The notes beneath the pieces are model-generated. The model did not search any database. It was not told the origin of the DNA and saw only the letters and a list, made by a program, of their open reading frames with translations. This document shows positions 8,274 to 15,625 of a stretch of DNA of 29,868 nt, in pieces. Every line of letters begins with the position of its first letter. The stretch's first letter is position 1. Both the position numbers and the translations under genes were made by a program. The DNA is from CAZMCH01 sp964564735 (GTDB lineage Bacteria > Poribacteria > DTPJ01): positions 1 to 29,868 of the forward strand of contig CAZMCH010000049.1 in NCBI GenBank assembly GCA_964564735.1, given 5' to 3'.

Positions 8274-9187
8274 TTCTTACTCCTGTCTTTGATGTGTCTA
8301 TGTGCAGTCTGAGCTATAAGTCTTATATGTTCTGCATTTGTGCCACAACATCCACCGATAACACTAGCACCTGAATCTATCATGTCAGGGACATATTTAG
8401 CCATTTGTTCAGGTGTATGTGGAAAAACAGTTTTTCCTTTGATAATTTCAGGCAAACCAGCGTTTGGTTCTGCAACAAGTAATCTTGCCCCTGCGGATTT
8501 CATCTGCATCATCAATGCAGGCATATCAGGCGCAAAAGTGCTTCCACAATTAGAGCCAATGACATCTGCTCCTTCTGATTGAAGCATTTCTACTACTTGT
8601 TGAGGTGAATTTCCCATAACTGTTCTGAAGCCATTCTTCACAGGATTAAATGACATTGAGGCGAAAATTGGCAAATTGCATAATTCCTTAATCGCTTTTA
8701 TTGCTGATACTGCTTCATTTACATCTATCATCGTTTCTATGAAAAAAAAGTCCACTTTGCCGTCAAGTAATCCTTTGACTTGTTCTGAAAAAGACTTTAT
8801 TATTTCAGATTCGGTTAATAAGCCATAGGGCATCATCAATTCTCCAGAGGGACCAATGTTTCCAGCTACATATATACGTTTTGGAAACTTTGAGGCTATA
8901 TCAACCGCAATCTCTGCAAGACCTTTGTTTATTGATATAACTTCATTTCCAAGATTATACTTATCCAGTTTAATCCTGCTTCCACCGAGAGTATTTGTAA
9001 TAATAATATCAGCGCCTGCCTCAATATAATCTTTATGAAGATTACTTACGACATCGCTATTCTCGAGTCCCCATTTTTCTACGGATACATCGGGGGGACA
9101 TCCCAAAGATTGAAGCATAATGCCCATCGAACCATCACAGATTAATATTTCGCCATCATTAAGTCTTTCTAATATTCCTTTATTCAA
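8252..9187 (-). CDS. Homocysteine S-methyltransferase domain protein
   Basis: A 311-residue stand-alone homocysteine-binding barrel, as in the N-terminus of MetH and in betaine- or methylmethionine-dependent enzymes. The N-terminal ILICDGSMGIMLQSLG motif is present. The three zinc-binding cysteines appear as GSNCGS and GGCCGTN. The folate, B12 and activation domains of MetH are absent, so the methyl donor is unknown: betaine, S-methylmethionine, or a separate corrinoid protein. The start is TTG behind AGGAG (8-nt spacing). It is 5 nt downstream of the Gx transporter gene and overlaps the moeA fusion, so it lies in one transcript with both, with no obvious pathway link. Confidence 0.85.
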   Translation of the reverse strand: MNKGILERLNDGEILICDGSMGIMLQSLGCPPDVSVEKWGLENSDVVSNLHKDYIEAGADIIITNTLGGSRIKLDKYNLGNEVISINKGLAEIAVDIASKFPKRIYVAGNIGPSGELMMPYGLLTESEIIKSFSEQVKGLLDGKVDFFFIETMIDVNEAVSAIKAIKELCNLPIFASMSFNPVKNGFRTVMGNSPQQVVEMLQSEGADVIGSNCGSTFAPDMPALMMQMKSAGARLLVAEPNAGLPEIIKGKTVFPHTPEQMAKYVPDMIDSGASVIGGCCGTNAEHIRLIAQTAHRHIKDRSKNCKEDDI

Positions 9188-9192
9188 GTTTA

Positions 9193-9702
9193 CTACTCCT
9201 TTTCTATACGGTAATGTCTTATAGTATTATTTATATATCTTGCAATTAATCCTGTAATAATTCCTGCGATTGTTGCAGAAATAATTAGAAGTGGTGAAAG
9301 GAATAATAGACTGGATATACTCAATTTGAGAACAATATAGGCAACAAAAAGTTGTGTTATATTATGAATTACTGCGCCTATGACACTTATACCGATAATG
9401 CTAATTTTATTATGTGAAACAAGATATAGAACACCCATAGCGATAGAACTGGTAAGAGCAGACGAAAAACTAAATACAAGCATCGGTAAACTTCCGAATA
9501 TACTGGCAAGTAAAGCACGAACACATGAAACAGTAATAGCAGAACTCATCCCATACATCTGCAAAGCTAAAAGTGTCATTATATTTGCCAGTCCCAGTTT
9601 AAGCCATGGAGCTATAGGTATAACAAATTGATTTTCAAGAATGCTCAAAACTGTGGCTAGTGAAATTAACAAAGAAAGTCTAGCCATCCTTTGAACATTC
9701 AT
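9193..9702 (-). CDS. Gx transporter family membrane protein
   Basis: A 169-residue integral membrane protein with about five or six hydrophobic helices. The conserved opening LENQFVIPIAPWLKLGLANI and the following CVRALLASIFGS match the Gx transporter / heptaprenyl diphosphate synthase component I family (PF07456), which resembles ECF transporter S components. The old prenyl synthase annotation is probably wrong for the family; a small-molecule transport role is inferred. The usual partner, a NusG_II-domain protein, is encoded directly upstream and its stop lies 6 nt before this ATG. That conserved pair is often found near flavin-linked membrane electron transfer genes, though none is visible here. 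Confidence 0.8.
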   Translation of the reverse strand: MNVQRMARLSLLISLATVLSILENQFVIPIAPWLKLGLANIMTLLALQMYGMSSAITVSCVRALLASIFGSLPMLVFSFSSALTSSIAMGVLYLVSHNKISIIGISVIGAVIHNITQLFVAYIVLKLSISSLLFLSPLLIISATIAGIITGLIARYINNTIRHYRIEKE

Positions 9703-9708
9703 AACTTA

Positions 9709-10071
9709 CTACCTCGTAATTGCATCAATGGGATTTTTGCGGCTATAAAGGCTAACTGTAACTCGATTTGGCATACAAATAATCATTTCATAAGGCTTTT
9801 CCATCCATCCATCGTGGACACAAAGCTTTTTGTTGCATGGAGAATCTAATATCCTGACACGATGGTCTTTAATTTCAATCTCAGTCTTTCCAATAAAACC
9901 ATCGATAAGAAAACGACTATTTTTGCCAAGATCAGTCCTAAAAACTTCTTTGCCACTTACTTGCACTATCACAATATCAGCATTTTTGCTAAAAAACTTT
10001 ATAAATATAAAGCCAATAAATGCCAATAAAATGAAAAAAGAGATTAAAATCTTATCGCCTAAAGTGAACAT
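9709..10071 (-). CDS. NusG domain II-containing membrane protein
   Basis: A 120-residue protein with one N-terminal membrane segment (ILISFFILLAFIGFIFIKFF) and an extracytoplasmic beta domain. The core is VRILDSPCNKKLCVHDGW followed by MIICMPNRVTVSL, with the paired cysteines and the C-x-PNRV motif of the NusG_II family (PF07009). Despite the name it is not a transcription factor; these proteins pair with the Gx transporter, encoded just downstream. The ATG follows the alcohol dehydrogenase stop by three bases (TAATAAATG) and there is no clear Shine-Dalgarno site, so translation may be coupled. Confidence 0.8.
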   Translation of the reverse strand: MFTLGDKILISFFILLAFIGFIFIKFFSKNADIVIVQVSGKEVFRTDLGKNSRFLIDGFIGKTEIEIKDHRVRILDSPCNKKLCVHDGWMEKPYEMIICMPNRVTVSLYSRKNPIDAITR

Positions 10072-10074
10072 TTA

Positions 10075-11136
10075 TTATGATTCTTGATGGGGATGAATTA
10101 TTACTTTTAAAGCATTATCTAAGTGCTGGTGTAACAACTCAAAAGCCTGACTTATTTCTTCAATTGGAAATTTATGCGATATTAAGTCAATAACATTTAC
10201 TTTGCCAGAGGCAATTAATTCTATGGCTTGTGGAAAATCTTTAGGATTAAATCTTCTAACAAACTTAAGCGCAAGTCCTGCTCTTCGTGCAATGATACTT
10301 TTAATAGGAATATAATCCTGATCAACTGGAATACCAACGATAATAATTGAACCTGCTGGCTTTGATATATTAGATGCAATCTGATAGGCTTCAAAATCGC
10401 CAGAAACCTCAAAAACTATGTCCGCCCCCAAACCTTTAGTAACGTCCATAATAGCCTCAATCGATTTGTCAAGGTTGGGATTAATTAGCACATCAGCACC
10501 AAATCTCTCTGCCATTTTAAGACGATAAGCCAAAGGTTCTAAAACGCAGATCATTCTGGGAGAACCATATAATCTCAATGCCTGAGTCAATATAATCCCA
10601 AGCGAACCTGCACCTACTATGGCAATGATCCTATCATCAAAAGAACCTGATATTTTCTTAGCATCAGAGATCGCATTCAATACAACGCATACAGGTTCAA
10701 CCATTGATGCACAATCAGGAGGAATATCTGATGGGATAGGATAAACATTTTTTGATAGAACTTTATAAAACTGTTGAAAGCCACCATCAACAGGAGGCAA
10801 ACTCATGAATTGAAGGTTTCTACAAAGATTAGACATGCCATTTATGCACATATCACAAATTCCGCACCATATACTTGGATCAACCGCAACTCTCATTGCT
10901 TTTTCGAAGTTTTGGCAACTGCCAGCATCTTCAATAATTCCACCCAGTTCATGTCCTTGAATGACTTTTGTTCCTTTGGAGACATTTGGTATGCCATGAT
11001 ACCAGTATTTTACTTCTGTTGCACAAATGCTAACATCTGTTGATTTTATCAATACTTCGTCTGAGTTCAGAATGGGCATTGGCATATCTTCGATCCTGAT
11101 GTCTTTTGGTCCATAAAGTATTGCAGATTTATTCAA
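10075..11136 (-). CDS. Zinc-dependent alcohol/sorbitol/threonine dehydrogenase family (MDR)
   Basis: A medium-chain dehydrogenase/reductase of about 353 residues. Seen in order: catalytic zinc Cys in SICATEV, the GHELGG motif, the structural-zinc cysteine lobe CGICDMCINGMSNLC, and the NAD-binding turn VGAGSLGIILTQAL followed by an acidic residue (VLEP) that favours NAD over NADP. It likely oxidises a polyol or secondary alcohol; the exact substrate is open. The frame stays open to an ATG at 11193 (372 residues), but that extension is unlike the family. I prefer the TTG at 11136, which gives LNKSAILYGPKDIRIED and has AAGGAG (11149-11154) twelve bases upstream. An ATG at 11166 is a third option. 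It heads the group that continues into the NusG_II gene. Confidence 0.8.
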   Translation of the reverse strand: MNKSAILYGPKDIRIEDMPMPILNSDEVLIKSTDVSICATEVKYWYHGIPNVSKGTKVIQGHELGGIIEDAGSCQNFEKAMRVAVDPSIWCGICDMCINGMSNLCRNLQFMSLPPVDGGFQQFYKVLSKNVYPIPSDIPPDCASMVEPVCVVLNAISDAKKISGSFDDRIIAIVGAGSLGIILTQALRLYGSPRMICVLEPLAYRLKMAERFGADVLINPNLDKSIEAIMDVTKGLGADIVFEVSGDFEAYQIASNISKPAGSIIIVGIPVDQDYIPIKSIIARRAGLALKFVRRFNPKDFPQAIELIASGKVNVIDLISHKFPIEEISQAFELLHQHLDNALKVIIHPHQES

Positions 11137-11220
11137 TTTGTTTTGGAACTCCTTCAATAATGTCATCCAAGCAATGACAAAAAAGGTCAACATAGCTACA
11201 ACGCTTAGTTATAATAATAC

Positions 11221-11226
11221 ATTATA
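11221..11226 (-). promoter_or_regulatory. Possible -10 box upstream of alcohol dehydrogenase
   Basis: TATAAT is present on the minus strand at 11226-11221 in the 84-bp (up to 141-bp) space between the prenyltransferase stop and the dehydrogenase start. No good -35 hexamer at 16-18 bp spacing is evident. The placement is right for a start of the 11.2-to-1.9 kb transcript, but A+T-richness makes a chance match likely. Confidence 0.25.
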
Positions 11227-11277
11227 TAAGGAATTTTTCAAGTATTTTTCATTTTGCTTTGCTAAAAGCTTCTGTAA

Positions 11278-12189
11278 TTAAGATAGGATTGCCAGAATAA
11301 TGCTTATAGATATGCCAAGATTTACAATTAATGTCTTTGCGCACATATTATTAAGTTTCTTTTTATCTTTATATTCTCCTTTATACATTTGATAGGCAGT
11401 TATAATAGAAATCAATATGACAGGAGAAAAAATAAAAAGTGCTTTTATTGGGATGCCTTTCATAATAGCTATAAAATATGAAATACATATTCCCAAACCT
11501 ACAATAGTATAGATTTTACTCATCTTTGCATGACCAAAGCGCACAACAAGGTTATTTTTATTAGCTTTCGTATCGGCAAGATAATCAGGAAACTCATTGA
11601 TCAAAATTACGTTGAATATTGACAAAGACAATGGAATGGATATTAGATGAATGATTATTGGCATTTTGTCTGTCTGAAGATAATATGCTGTTACAGGAGT
11701 AAGCCAGCCATAACAAAATCCAATAACCACTTCGCCAAATCCCCTATAAGCCCAGCGAATCGGTTTTGCAGAATAAGTCAATCCCAAAAACAGCCCTAAT
11801 ACACCAAAAGGTATAGTTAATATGCCTGTTTTATATCGGAATTGTAGCAATAATCCGATAAATATTGCGGGTATTAGGCATATAAAAGAGGCAAATAAAG
11901 CTTTCTTTCTTGGAATAACACCCGATTGAAGTATCTGACTCCCACCAGAAAAATTGCTCTTGCCATATCTTGCTGAAAGCATGTCAACGTCATAATCAAA
12001 ATACTCACTTGAATAGTGTATTGTCAGCATAATTAATTCTACAGCAAGAATGGCTAGACCAAATACTTGCCAGTCAAATTTGCCTGTAAAATATTGTGCA
12101 ATAACACTACCCAATACAAATGGCAATAAGCCTGCAATATGAAACGGCAAACGGGCAAGAATCATCCAATTTATTATATTTCTAATCAT
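11278..12189 (-). CDS. UbiA-family prenyltransferase
   Basis: A 303-residue membrane protein with about eight or nine hydrophobic helices. The two aspartate-rich prenyl-diphosphate binding motifs are seen: SSEYFDYDVD near residue 62-71 (in the place of NDxxDxxxD) and NEFPDYLADTKANKNNLVVRFG near 203-224. The lysine/asparagine context of the second motif resembles MenA-like 1,4-dihydroxy-2-naphthoate prenyltransferases, so a quinone or other prenylated lipid product is plausible. No other quinone gene is in the window, so the acceptor is unknown. It follows the OmpA gene after a terminator hairpin and probably has its own promoter. The Shine-Dalgarno site is weak. Confidence 0.85.
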   Translation of the reverse strand: MIRNIINWMILARLPFHIAGLLPFVLGSVIAQYFTGKFDWQVFGLAILAVELIMLTIHYSSEYFDYDVDMLSARYGKSNFSGGSQILQSGVIPRKKALFASFICLIPAIFIGLLLQFRYKTGILTIPFGVLGLFLGLTYSAKPIRWAYRGFGEVVIGFCYGWLTPVTAYYLQTDKMPIIIHLISIPLSLSIFNVILINEFPDYLADTKANKNNLVVRFGHAKMSKIYTIVGLGICISYFIAIMKGIPIKALFIFSPVILISIITAYQMYKGEYKDKKKLNNMCAKTLIVNLGISISIILAILS

Positions 12190-12232
12190 TTAAATGTTCC
12201 GCATAGTCCTGCGTAACTCCTATTAGGAATCG

Positions 12233-12280
12233 AAAAACCACAAATAGACTCTTCAATGGATTTATATCTATCTGTGGTTT
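12233..12280 (-). terminator. Rho-independent terminator after OmpA gene
   Basis: On the minus strand AAACCACAGATAGA (12280-12267) pairs with TCTATTTGTGGTTT (12248-12235) through one G-U pair, giving a 14-bp stem with an 18-nt loop and a run of five Ts at its end. It lies about 10 bp downstream of the OmpA stop and just upstream of the prenyltransferase, so it should end OmpA transcription. Confidence 0.75.
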
Positions 12281-12290
12281 GATTATATTA

Positions 12291-12980
12291 TTAGCCTTTG
12301 GATTGTGCTTGATCAGCTTTTGCGGATTCTTCTTTTAATTTTTCGTTTGCAGCGATGGATATTTCAACACGACGATTTTGGCTTTTGCCTTCTTCTGTAT
12401 CATTTGAAGCTATTGGCTTTGATTCACCATACCATTTAGCTGACATTCTACTCTTATCAACTTTTTGTTGAACCAGATAGTCTTGAACAGCTTTGGCTCT
12501 TTTTTCTGAAAGTGCCATATTATAATCGTCTTTGCCTGTTGAATCTGTATGACCTTCAATAATAATATTGGTATCAGGATATTTTTGAAGTATCTCTGCC
12601 AATTTATTTAGATTAGCAATCGTATCTGGTTTAAGTTCTGCTTTATTTACATCAAAGAGGAATCCAGACTCAAATGTAAGGTTGACCTTTGCTTCCTCAC
12701 CTTCGCCAACAACCTCAACTTTGGCGCCCTGAACTTCCTGCTTGATTTCTTCTGCCTGCTTATCCATGTATCTACCGATAAGTCCACCTGTAATTCCGCC
12801 AACCGCTGCACCAGCAACAGCACCAGCAGCAGTATTTCCAGCTTTTTTGCCAATAGCAGCGCCTGCCGCTCCGCCTGCACCAGCACCAATTATAGCGCCT
12901 TTTTGCGCCTTATTTAGTCCACATCCAAAACTAAGAAATGCCATACCTAATATCAATACTAAAGCAACCAATACTTTCAT
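12291..12980 (-). CDS. OmpA-family lipoprotein with glycine zipper
   Basis: A 229-residue envelope protein. The signal peptide ends in the lipobox SFGC with Cys20 as lipid anchor. Residues about 27-70 are a glycine zipper (GAIIGAGAGGAAGAAIG and GAVAGAAVGGITGGLIG), expected to insert in or oligomerise at membranes. Residues about 105-215 are an OmpA_C peptidoglycan-binding domain: FLFDVNKAELKP, IIIEGHTDSTG and ALSEKRAKAVQDYL carry the residues that hold diaminopimelate. The role is tethering the outer membrane to the wall, as in YiaD or Pal. AGGAGG lies ten bases upstream of the ATG. It is probably a single-gene unit, with a terminator downstream and a hairpin upstream. Confidence 0.9.
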   Translation of the reverse strand: MKVLVALVLILGMAFLSFGCGLNKAQKGAIIGAGAGGAAGAAIGKKAGNTAAGAVAGAAVGGITGGLIGRYMDKQAEEIKQEVQGAKVEVVGEGEEAKVNLTFESGFLFDVNKAELKPDTIANLNKLAEILQKYPDTNIIIEGHTDSTGKDDYNMALSEKRAKAVQDYLVQQKVDKSRMSAKWYGESKPIASNDTEEGKSQNRRVEISIAANEKLKEESAKADQAQSKG

Positions 12981-13023
12981 TTTTGATTTTCCTCCTGTAT
13001 AAAGAACCTTTTGTCAATTTACA

Positions 13024-13047
13024 ACAAAATCAAGTAAAAGATTTTGT
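13024..13047. repeat. Perfect 8-bp inverted repeat upstream of OmpA gene
   Basis: ACAAAATC (13024-13031) and GATTTTGT (13040-13047) form a perfect dyad with an 8-nt spacer in the 97-bp gap between the creatininase-family stop and the OmpA start. There is no T-run, so it is a poor terminator; it could be an operator for ompA or a chance palindrome in A+T-rich DNA. Confidence 0.35.
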
Positions 13048-13077
13048 CTGATAAAAAATCACATCACAATCACAAAT

Positions 13078-13806
13078 TTAGATATACCACCAATACCCCG
13101 GCTCAATTTTTTCAATATTAGGCTTTCTATATTCCATCGGAAGAGAGTTTAGTAACTCATGAGCCTTTTTGCCGATAGCTTCTGAAGCCAACTCTACATT
13201 TCGTTTTCCAACTTCCATAGAAGCATGTTTTCTCGGATCGAGTCCACCAATGCCCCATGGAGCGCGCATATCAAAAATAATATTGTCATCGCCTAATTCA
13301 GAGATGTCAACTCTTTCAGGATAAAAGAACATCATGTTTGATGTTTCCCATTTCGCCGCATGGTCTGAATTTGATTCTTCGCATTGGCTAAGTGTCATTT
13401 CCCAAAGCCCTATTCCTGTTGCTGTTCCATCTGATATTACAGGTTCAAGGGCATTATTAATCATGTCAATTTGCTCTTTTATATTATGCCCAGAAACACC
13501 TATAATAACACGAAAACCCGTCTTCTTTAAATGATCAAAAAGCTGAGTATAGACGGGCACAAGATGCTCTTGATTAAAACCCGCATGAAGCCATTGTGGA
13601 GGATATACAACCCCGCCAAATTGCTCTGCGCATTTTACTAAAATGGCATGTGCTTTCAAGGCATCATTACCAAGTGGAAGGTGACGACCATGCCATTCGA
13701 TAAGCCCAAATGGCACATAGACAACAGGAAATTTCCTTATAGCATCCTCCAATTGAGCAGGACGCATAAACTGCATCTGAACGTCCATTGAAAGCTCTTT
13801 TTCCAT
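13078..13806 (-). CDS. Creatininase-family amidohydrolase
   Basis: A 242-residue protein of the creatininase fold (PF02633). The metal-binding cluster is visible as FGLIEWHGRHLPLGNDALKA: Glu, His, and Asp ligands with the expected E-x-H-G-x-H-L-P-L-G-x-D spacing. A second His follows in the VSGHNIKEQ segment. Characterised relatives hydrolyse creatinine or open cyclic amides (including FAPy and mycofactocin maturation enzymes), so the substrate here cannot be named. Trp replaces the more usual Gln in the E(Q)HG motif. The ATG has AGGAG eight bases upstream. It is 71 bp downstream of accA, with a hairpin repeat between, and probably forms its own unit or the tail of the acc cluster. Confidence 0.85.
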   Translation of the reverse strand: MEKELSMDVQMQFMRPAQLEDAIRKFPVVYVPFGLIEWHGRHLPLGNDALKAHAILVKCAEQFGGVVYPPQWLHAGFNQEHLVPVYTQLFDHLKKTGFRVIIGVSGHNIKEQIDMINNALEPVISDGTATGIGLWEMTLSQCEESNSDHAAKWETSNMMFFYPERVDISELGDDNIIFDMRAPWGIGGLDPRKHASMEVGKRNVELASEAIGKKAHELLNSLPMEYRKPNIEKIEPGYWWYI

Positions 13807-13832
13807 GTTTCACTCCTATATAACCCTTGAAG

Positions 13833-13870
13833 TCTCCCTTTCTCAAAGGGAGATTTAGAGGGATTTTTTA
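13833..13870. repeat. Palindromic intergenic repeat between accA and creatininase gene
   Basis: TCTCCCTTT (13833-13841) and AAAGGGAGA (13845-13853) form a perfect 9-bp stem with a 3-nt loop, followed by TTTAGAGGGATTTTTTA. The last part gives a T-run on the plus strand only, so it is not a standard terminator for the minus-strand genes. The architecture (CTCCC/GGGAG stem plus purine-rich GAGGG tail) resembles the G/C-rich arms inside the element at 24439-24588. I regard it as a dispersed palindromic repeat. Confidence 0.5.
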
Positions 13871-13877
13871 ATCAACT

Positions 13878-14831
13878 CTATGCAACCTGTCCAATTTGCC
13901 TATATTTTTGGTATCTTTTCGCAACAAGCTCATCAGAATTTAGTGCAACAAGCTCATCCAGATTTTTTTTCAAGGCACGACCAACACGACTTATGGCAAG
14001 CTTGGGATCTTTATGCGCACCACCTAGCGGTTCTTTTACAATCTCATCAATGATACCAAGTTCCTTGAGTTCCTCTGCGGTTAATTTGAAAACTTTCGCT
14101 GCAAGCGGGGCATGATTATTATCTCGCCATAATATTTGACTGCATGTTTCTGGAGCGCATACACAATATATGGCATTTTCTAGCATTAATATCTTGTCAG
14201 AGACACCAACACCAAGTGCGCCTCCACTACCACCTTCACCAATAACAATAGAAATTATTGGAACTCTTAATGCAGACATCATAGCCAAGTTTTCACTGAT
14301 GGCGATTGCTTGCCCTCTTAATTCTGCCTCGACACCCGGAGCAGCTCCTGGAGTATCAACAAAGGAAATTACAGGTTTATTAAATTTCTCTGCGAGTTTC
14401 ATCAAACGCAAAGCCTTTCTGTAACCTTCTGGGTGCATATATCCAAAATTCTTTGCGATTCTTTCTTTTGTATCTCTGCCTTTCTCCTGTCCCAAAAATA
14501 CTACATTATATCCACGAAAATTGGCTAATCCACCTATTATAGCTGGATCATCACCGTAAATACGATCTCCGAATAATTCCACACGATTCTCCAAAAGTGA
14601 ATTTATATAATCTGATGATCTCGGTCTCAAAGAATTTCTTGATATAAGGACTCTCTGCCAGGGAGTCAGGTCTGAGTATAATAGCTTTTTTTCTTTTAGG
14701 AGTTTCTTTTCTATTGCTTTTATCTCAACCGTCATATCTGTATTGAATATAGAGGCTAATTCTTTAATTTCCTCGAATTTATTTTCAAATTCTGCAATTC
14801 TATTTTCAATATCAAGTTCATTATTTTCCAT
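13878..14831 (-). CDS. accA: Acetyl-CoA carboxylase carboxyltransferase subunit alpha
   Basis: A 317-residue protein, the usual length for AccA. With AccD it forms the carboxyltransferase that moves the carboxyl group from biotin carrier protein to acetyl-CoA, making malonyl-CoA for fatty acid synthesis. Seen: the N-terminal coiled coil (ENRIAEFENKFEEI), YGDDPAIIGGLA, HPEGYRKALRLMKLAEKF, SFVDTPGAAPGVEAE and the oxyanion glycine cluster GEGGSGGALG. It lies 17 nt downstream of accD on the same strand with AAGGT upstream of the ATG. The accD-accA pairing with pyrG and kdsB upstream implies one housekeeping operon. Confidence 0.97.
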   Translation of the reverse strand: MENNELDIENRIAEFENKFEEIKELASIFNTDMTVEIKAIEKKLLKEKKLLYSDLTPWQRVLISRNSLRPRSSDYINSLLENRVELFGDRIYGDDPAIIGGLANFRGYNVVFLGQEKGRDTKERIAKNFGYMHPEGYRKALRLMKLAEKFNKPVISFVDTPGAAPGVEAELRGQAIAISENLAMMSALRVPIISIVIGEGGSGGALGVGVSDKILMLENAIYCVCAPETCSQILWRDNNHAPLAAKVFKLTAEELKELGIIDEIVKEPLGGAHKDPKLAISRVGRALKKNLDELVALNSDELVAKRYQKYRQIGQVA

Positions 14832-14848
14832 TATATTTTACCTTTTTA

Positions 14849-15625
14849 TTACGAGAAGAAATCCAACAGATCAGCAAGAACAGCCTTTAGGTCTTTCCTT
14901 TGAACTACCATATCGATCATACCTTTTTGCATAACAAATTCCGCTGTCTGAAAACCTTCTGGAAGGTCTTGTTTTATGCTCGATCTGCCTCTCTCGCCAG
15001 TAAAACCAACTTTTGTGCCGGGTTCTGCTATGATTATGTGTCCAAGTGATGCAAAACTTGCCATTACACCAGCAAATGACTGATAAGACAAAACATCAAT
15101 ATATAACAATTTTGCCTGCTTGAGTTTCATACATGCAGAGCTAGTTTTTGCCATCTGCATCAACGATAGCATACCTTCTTGCATCCTTGCACCACCACCA
15201 GAGCTAGATACAATTATCACTGGAAGCCTTTTTTCTATTGCGTATTCGATACATCTAACAACTTTTTCACCAAAAACAGATGCCATACTACCCATCCTGA
15301 ATCTGTAATCAGTAACACCAATAGCAACAGGATAACCGCATATATTTCCTTCACCTGTCAGCACCGCCTCTTTTAATCCTGTTAATTCCTTGTCTTTTAA
15401 TAATTTATCCTCATAATCAGGAAAGCCTAACGGATTTGATGATTCTAGTTCAGCATCATATTCGATAAAAGTTCCTTCATCAATTAATAATCTTATTCTC
15501 TCATCTGCGCCTATTGGATAATGATAATTACAATTTGGACATACTTTGTATGTTATTACCAAATCTTCTTTGCTTGTTTCTATACCACAAGATGGGCATC
15601 CACTTTTCTTTACTTGATTTGACAT
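14849..15625 (-). CDS. accD: Acetyl-CoA carboxylase carboxyltransferase subunit beta
   Basis: A 258-residue AccD, slightly short of the common 280-300. The N-terminal C4 zinc finger is complete: C10-x2-C13 and C29-x2-C32 (SGCPSCG and KVCPNCNYH). The carboxyltransferase core follows with EGNICGYPVAIGVTDYRFRMGSM, SSSGGGARMQEGMLSLMQMAK and the EPGTKVGFTGERGRSSIKQ segment. It works as the partner of AccA, encoded 17 nt downstream. The ATG is joined to the pyrG stop (TAAATG), with AAGGT inside the end of pyrG, so translation is probably coupled. Confidence 0.97.
   Translation of the reverse strand: MSNQVKKSGCPSCGIETSKEDLVITYKVCPNCNYHYPIGADERIRLLIDEGTFIEYDAELESSNPLGFPDYEDKLLKDKELTGLKEAVLTGEGNICGYPVAIGVTDYRFRMGSMASVFGEKVVRCIEYAIEKRLPVIIVSSSGGGARMQEGMLSLMQMAKTSSACMKLKQAKLLYIDVLSYQSFAGVMASFASLGHIIIAEPGTKVGFTGERGRSSIKQDLPEGFQTAEFVMQKGMIDMVVQRKDLKAVLADLLDFFS

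Noticed and set aside
12742..13002. Proline/alanine-rich plus-strand frame opposite the OmpA gene
   Set aside because: It is the antisense shadow of the glycine zipper: GGC/GCA-rich codons read backwards give long Pro/Ala runs. No ribosome binding site or family match.
13024..13047. Terminator after the creatininase-family gene
   Set aside because: The dyad is perfect but A+T-rich with no T-run after it; kept only as an inverted repeat.
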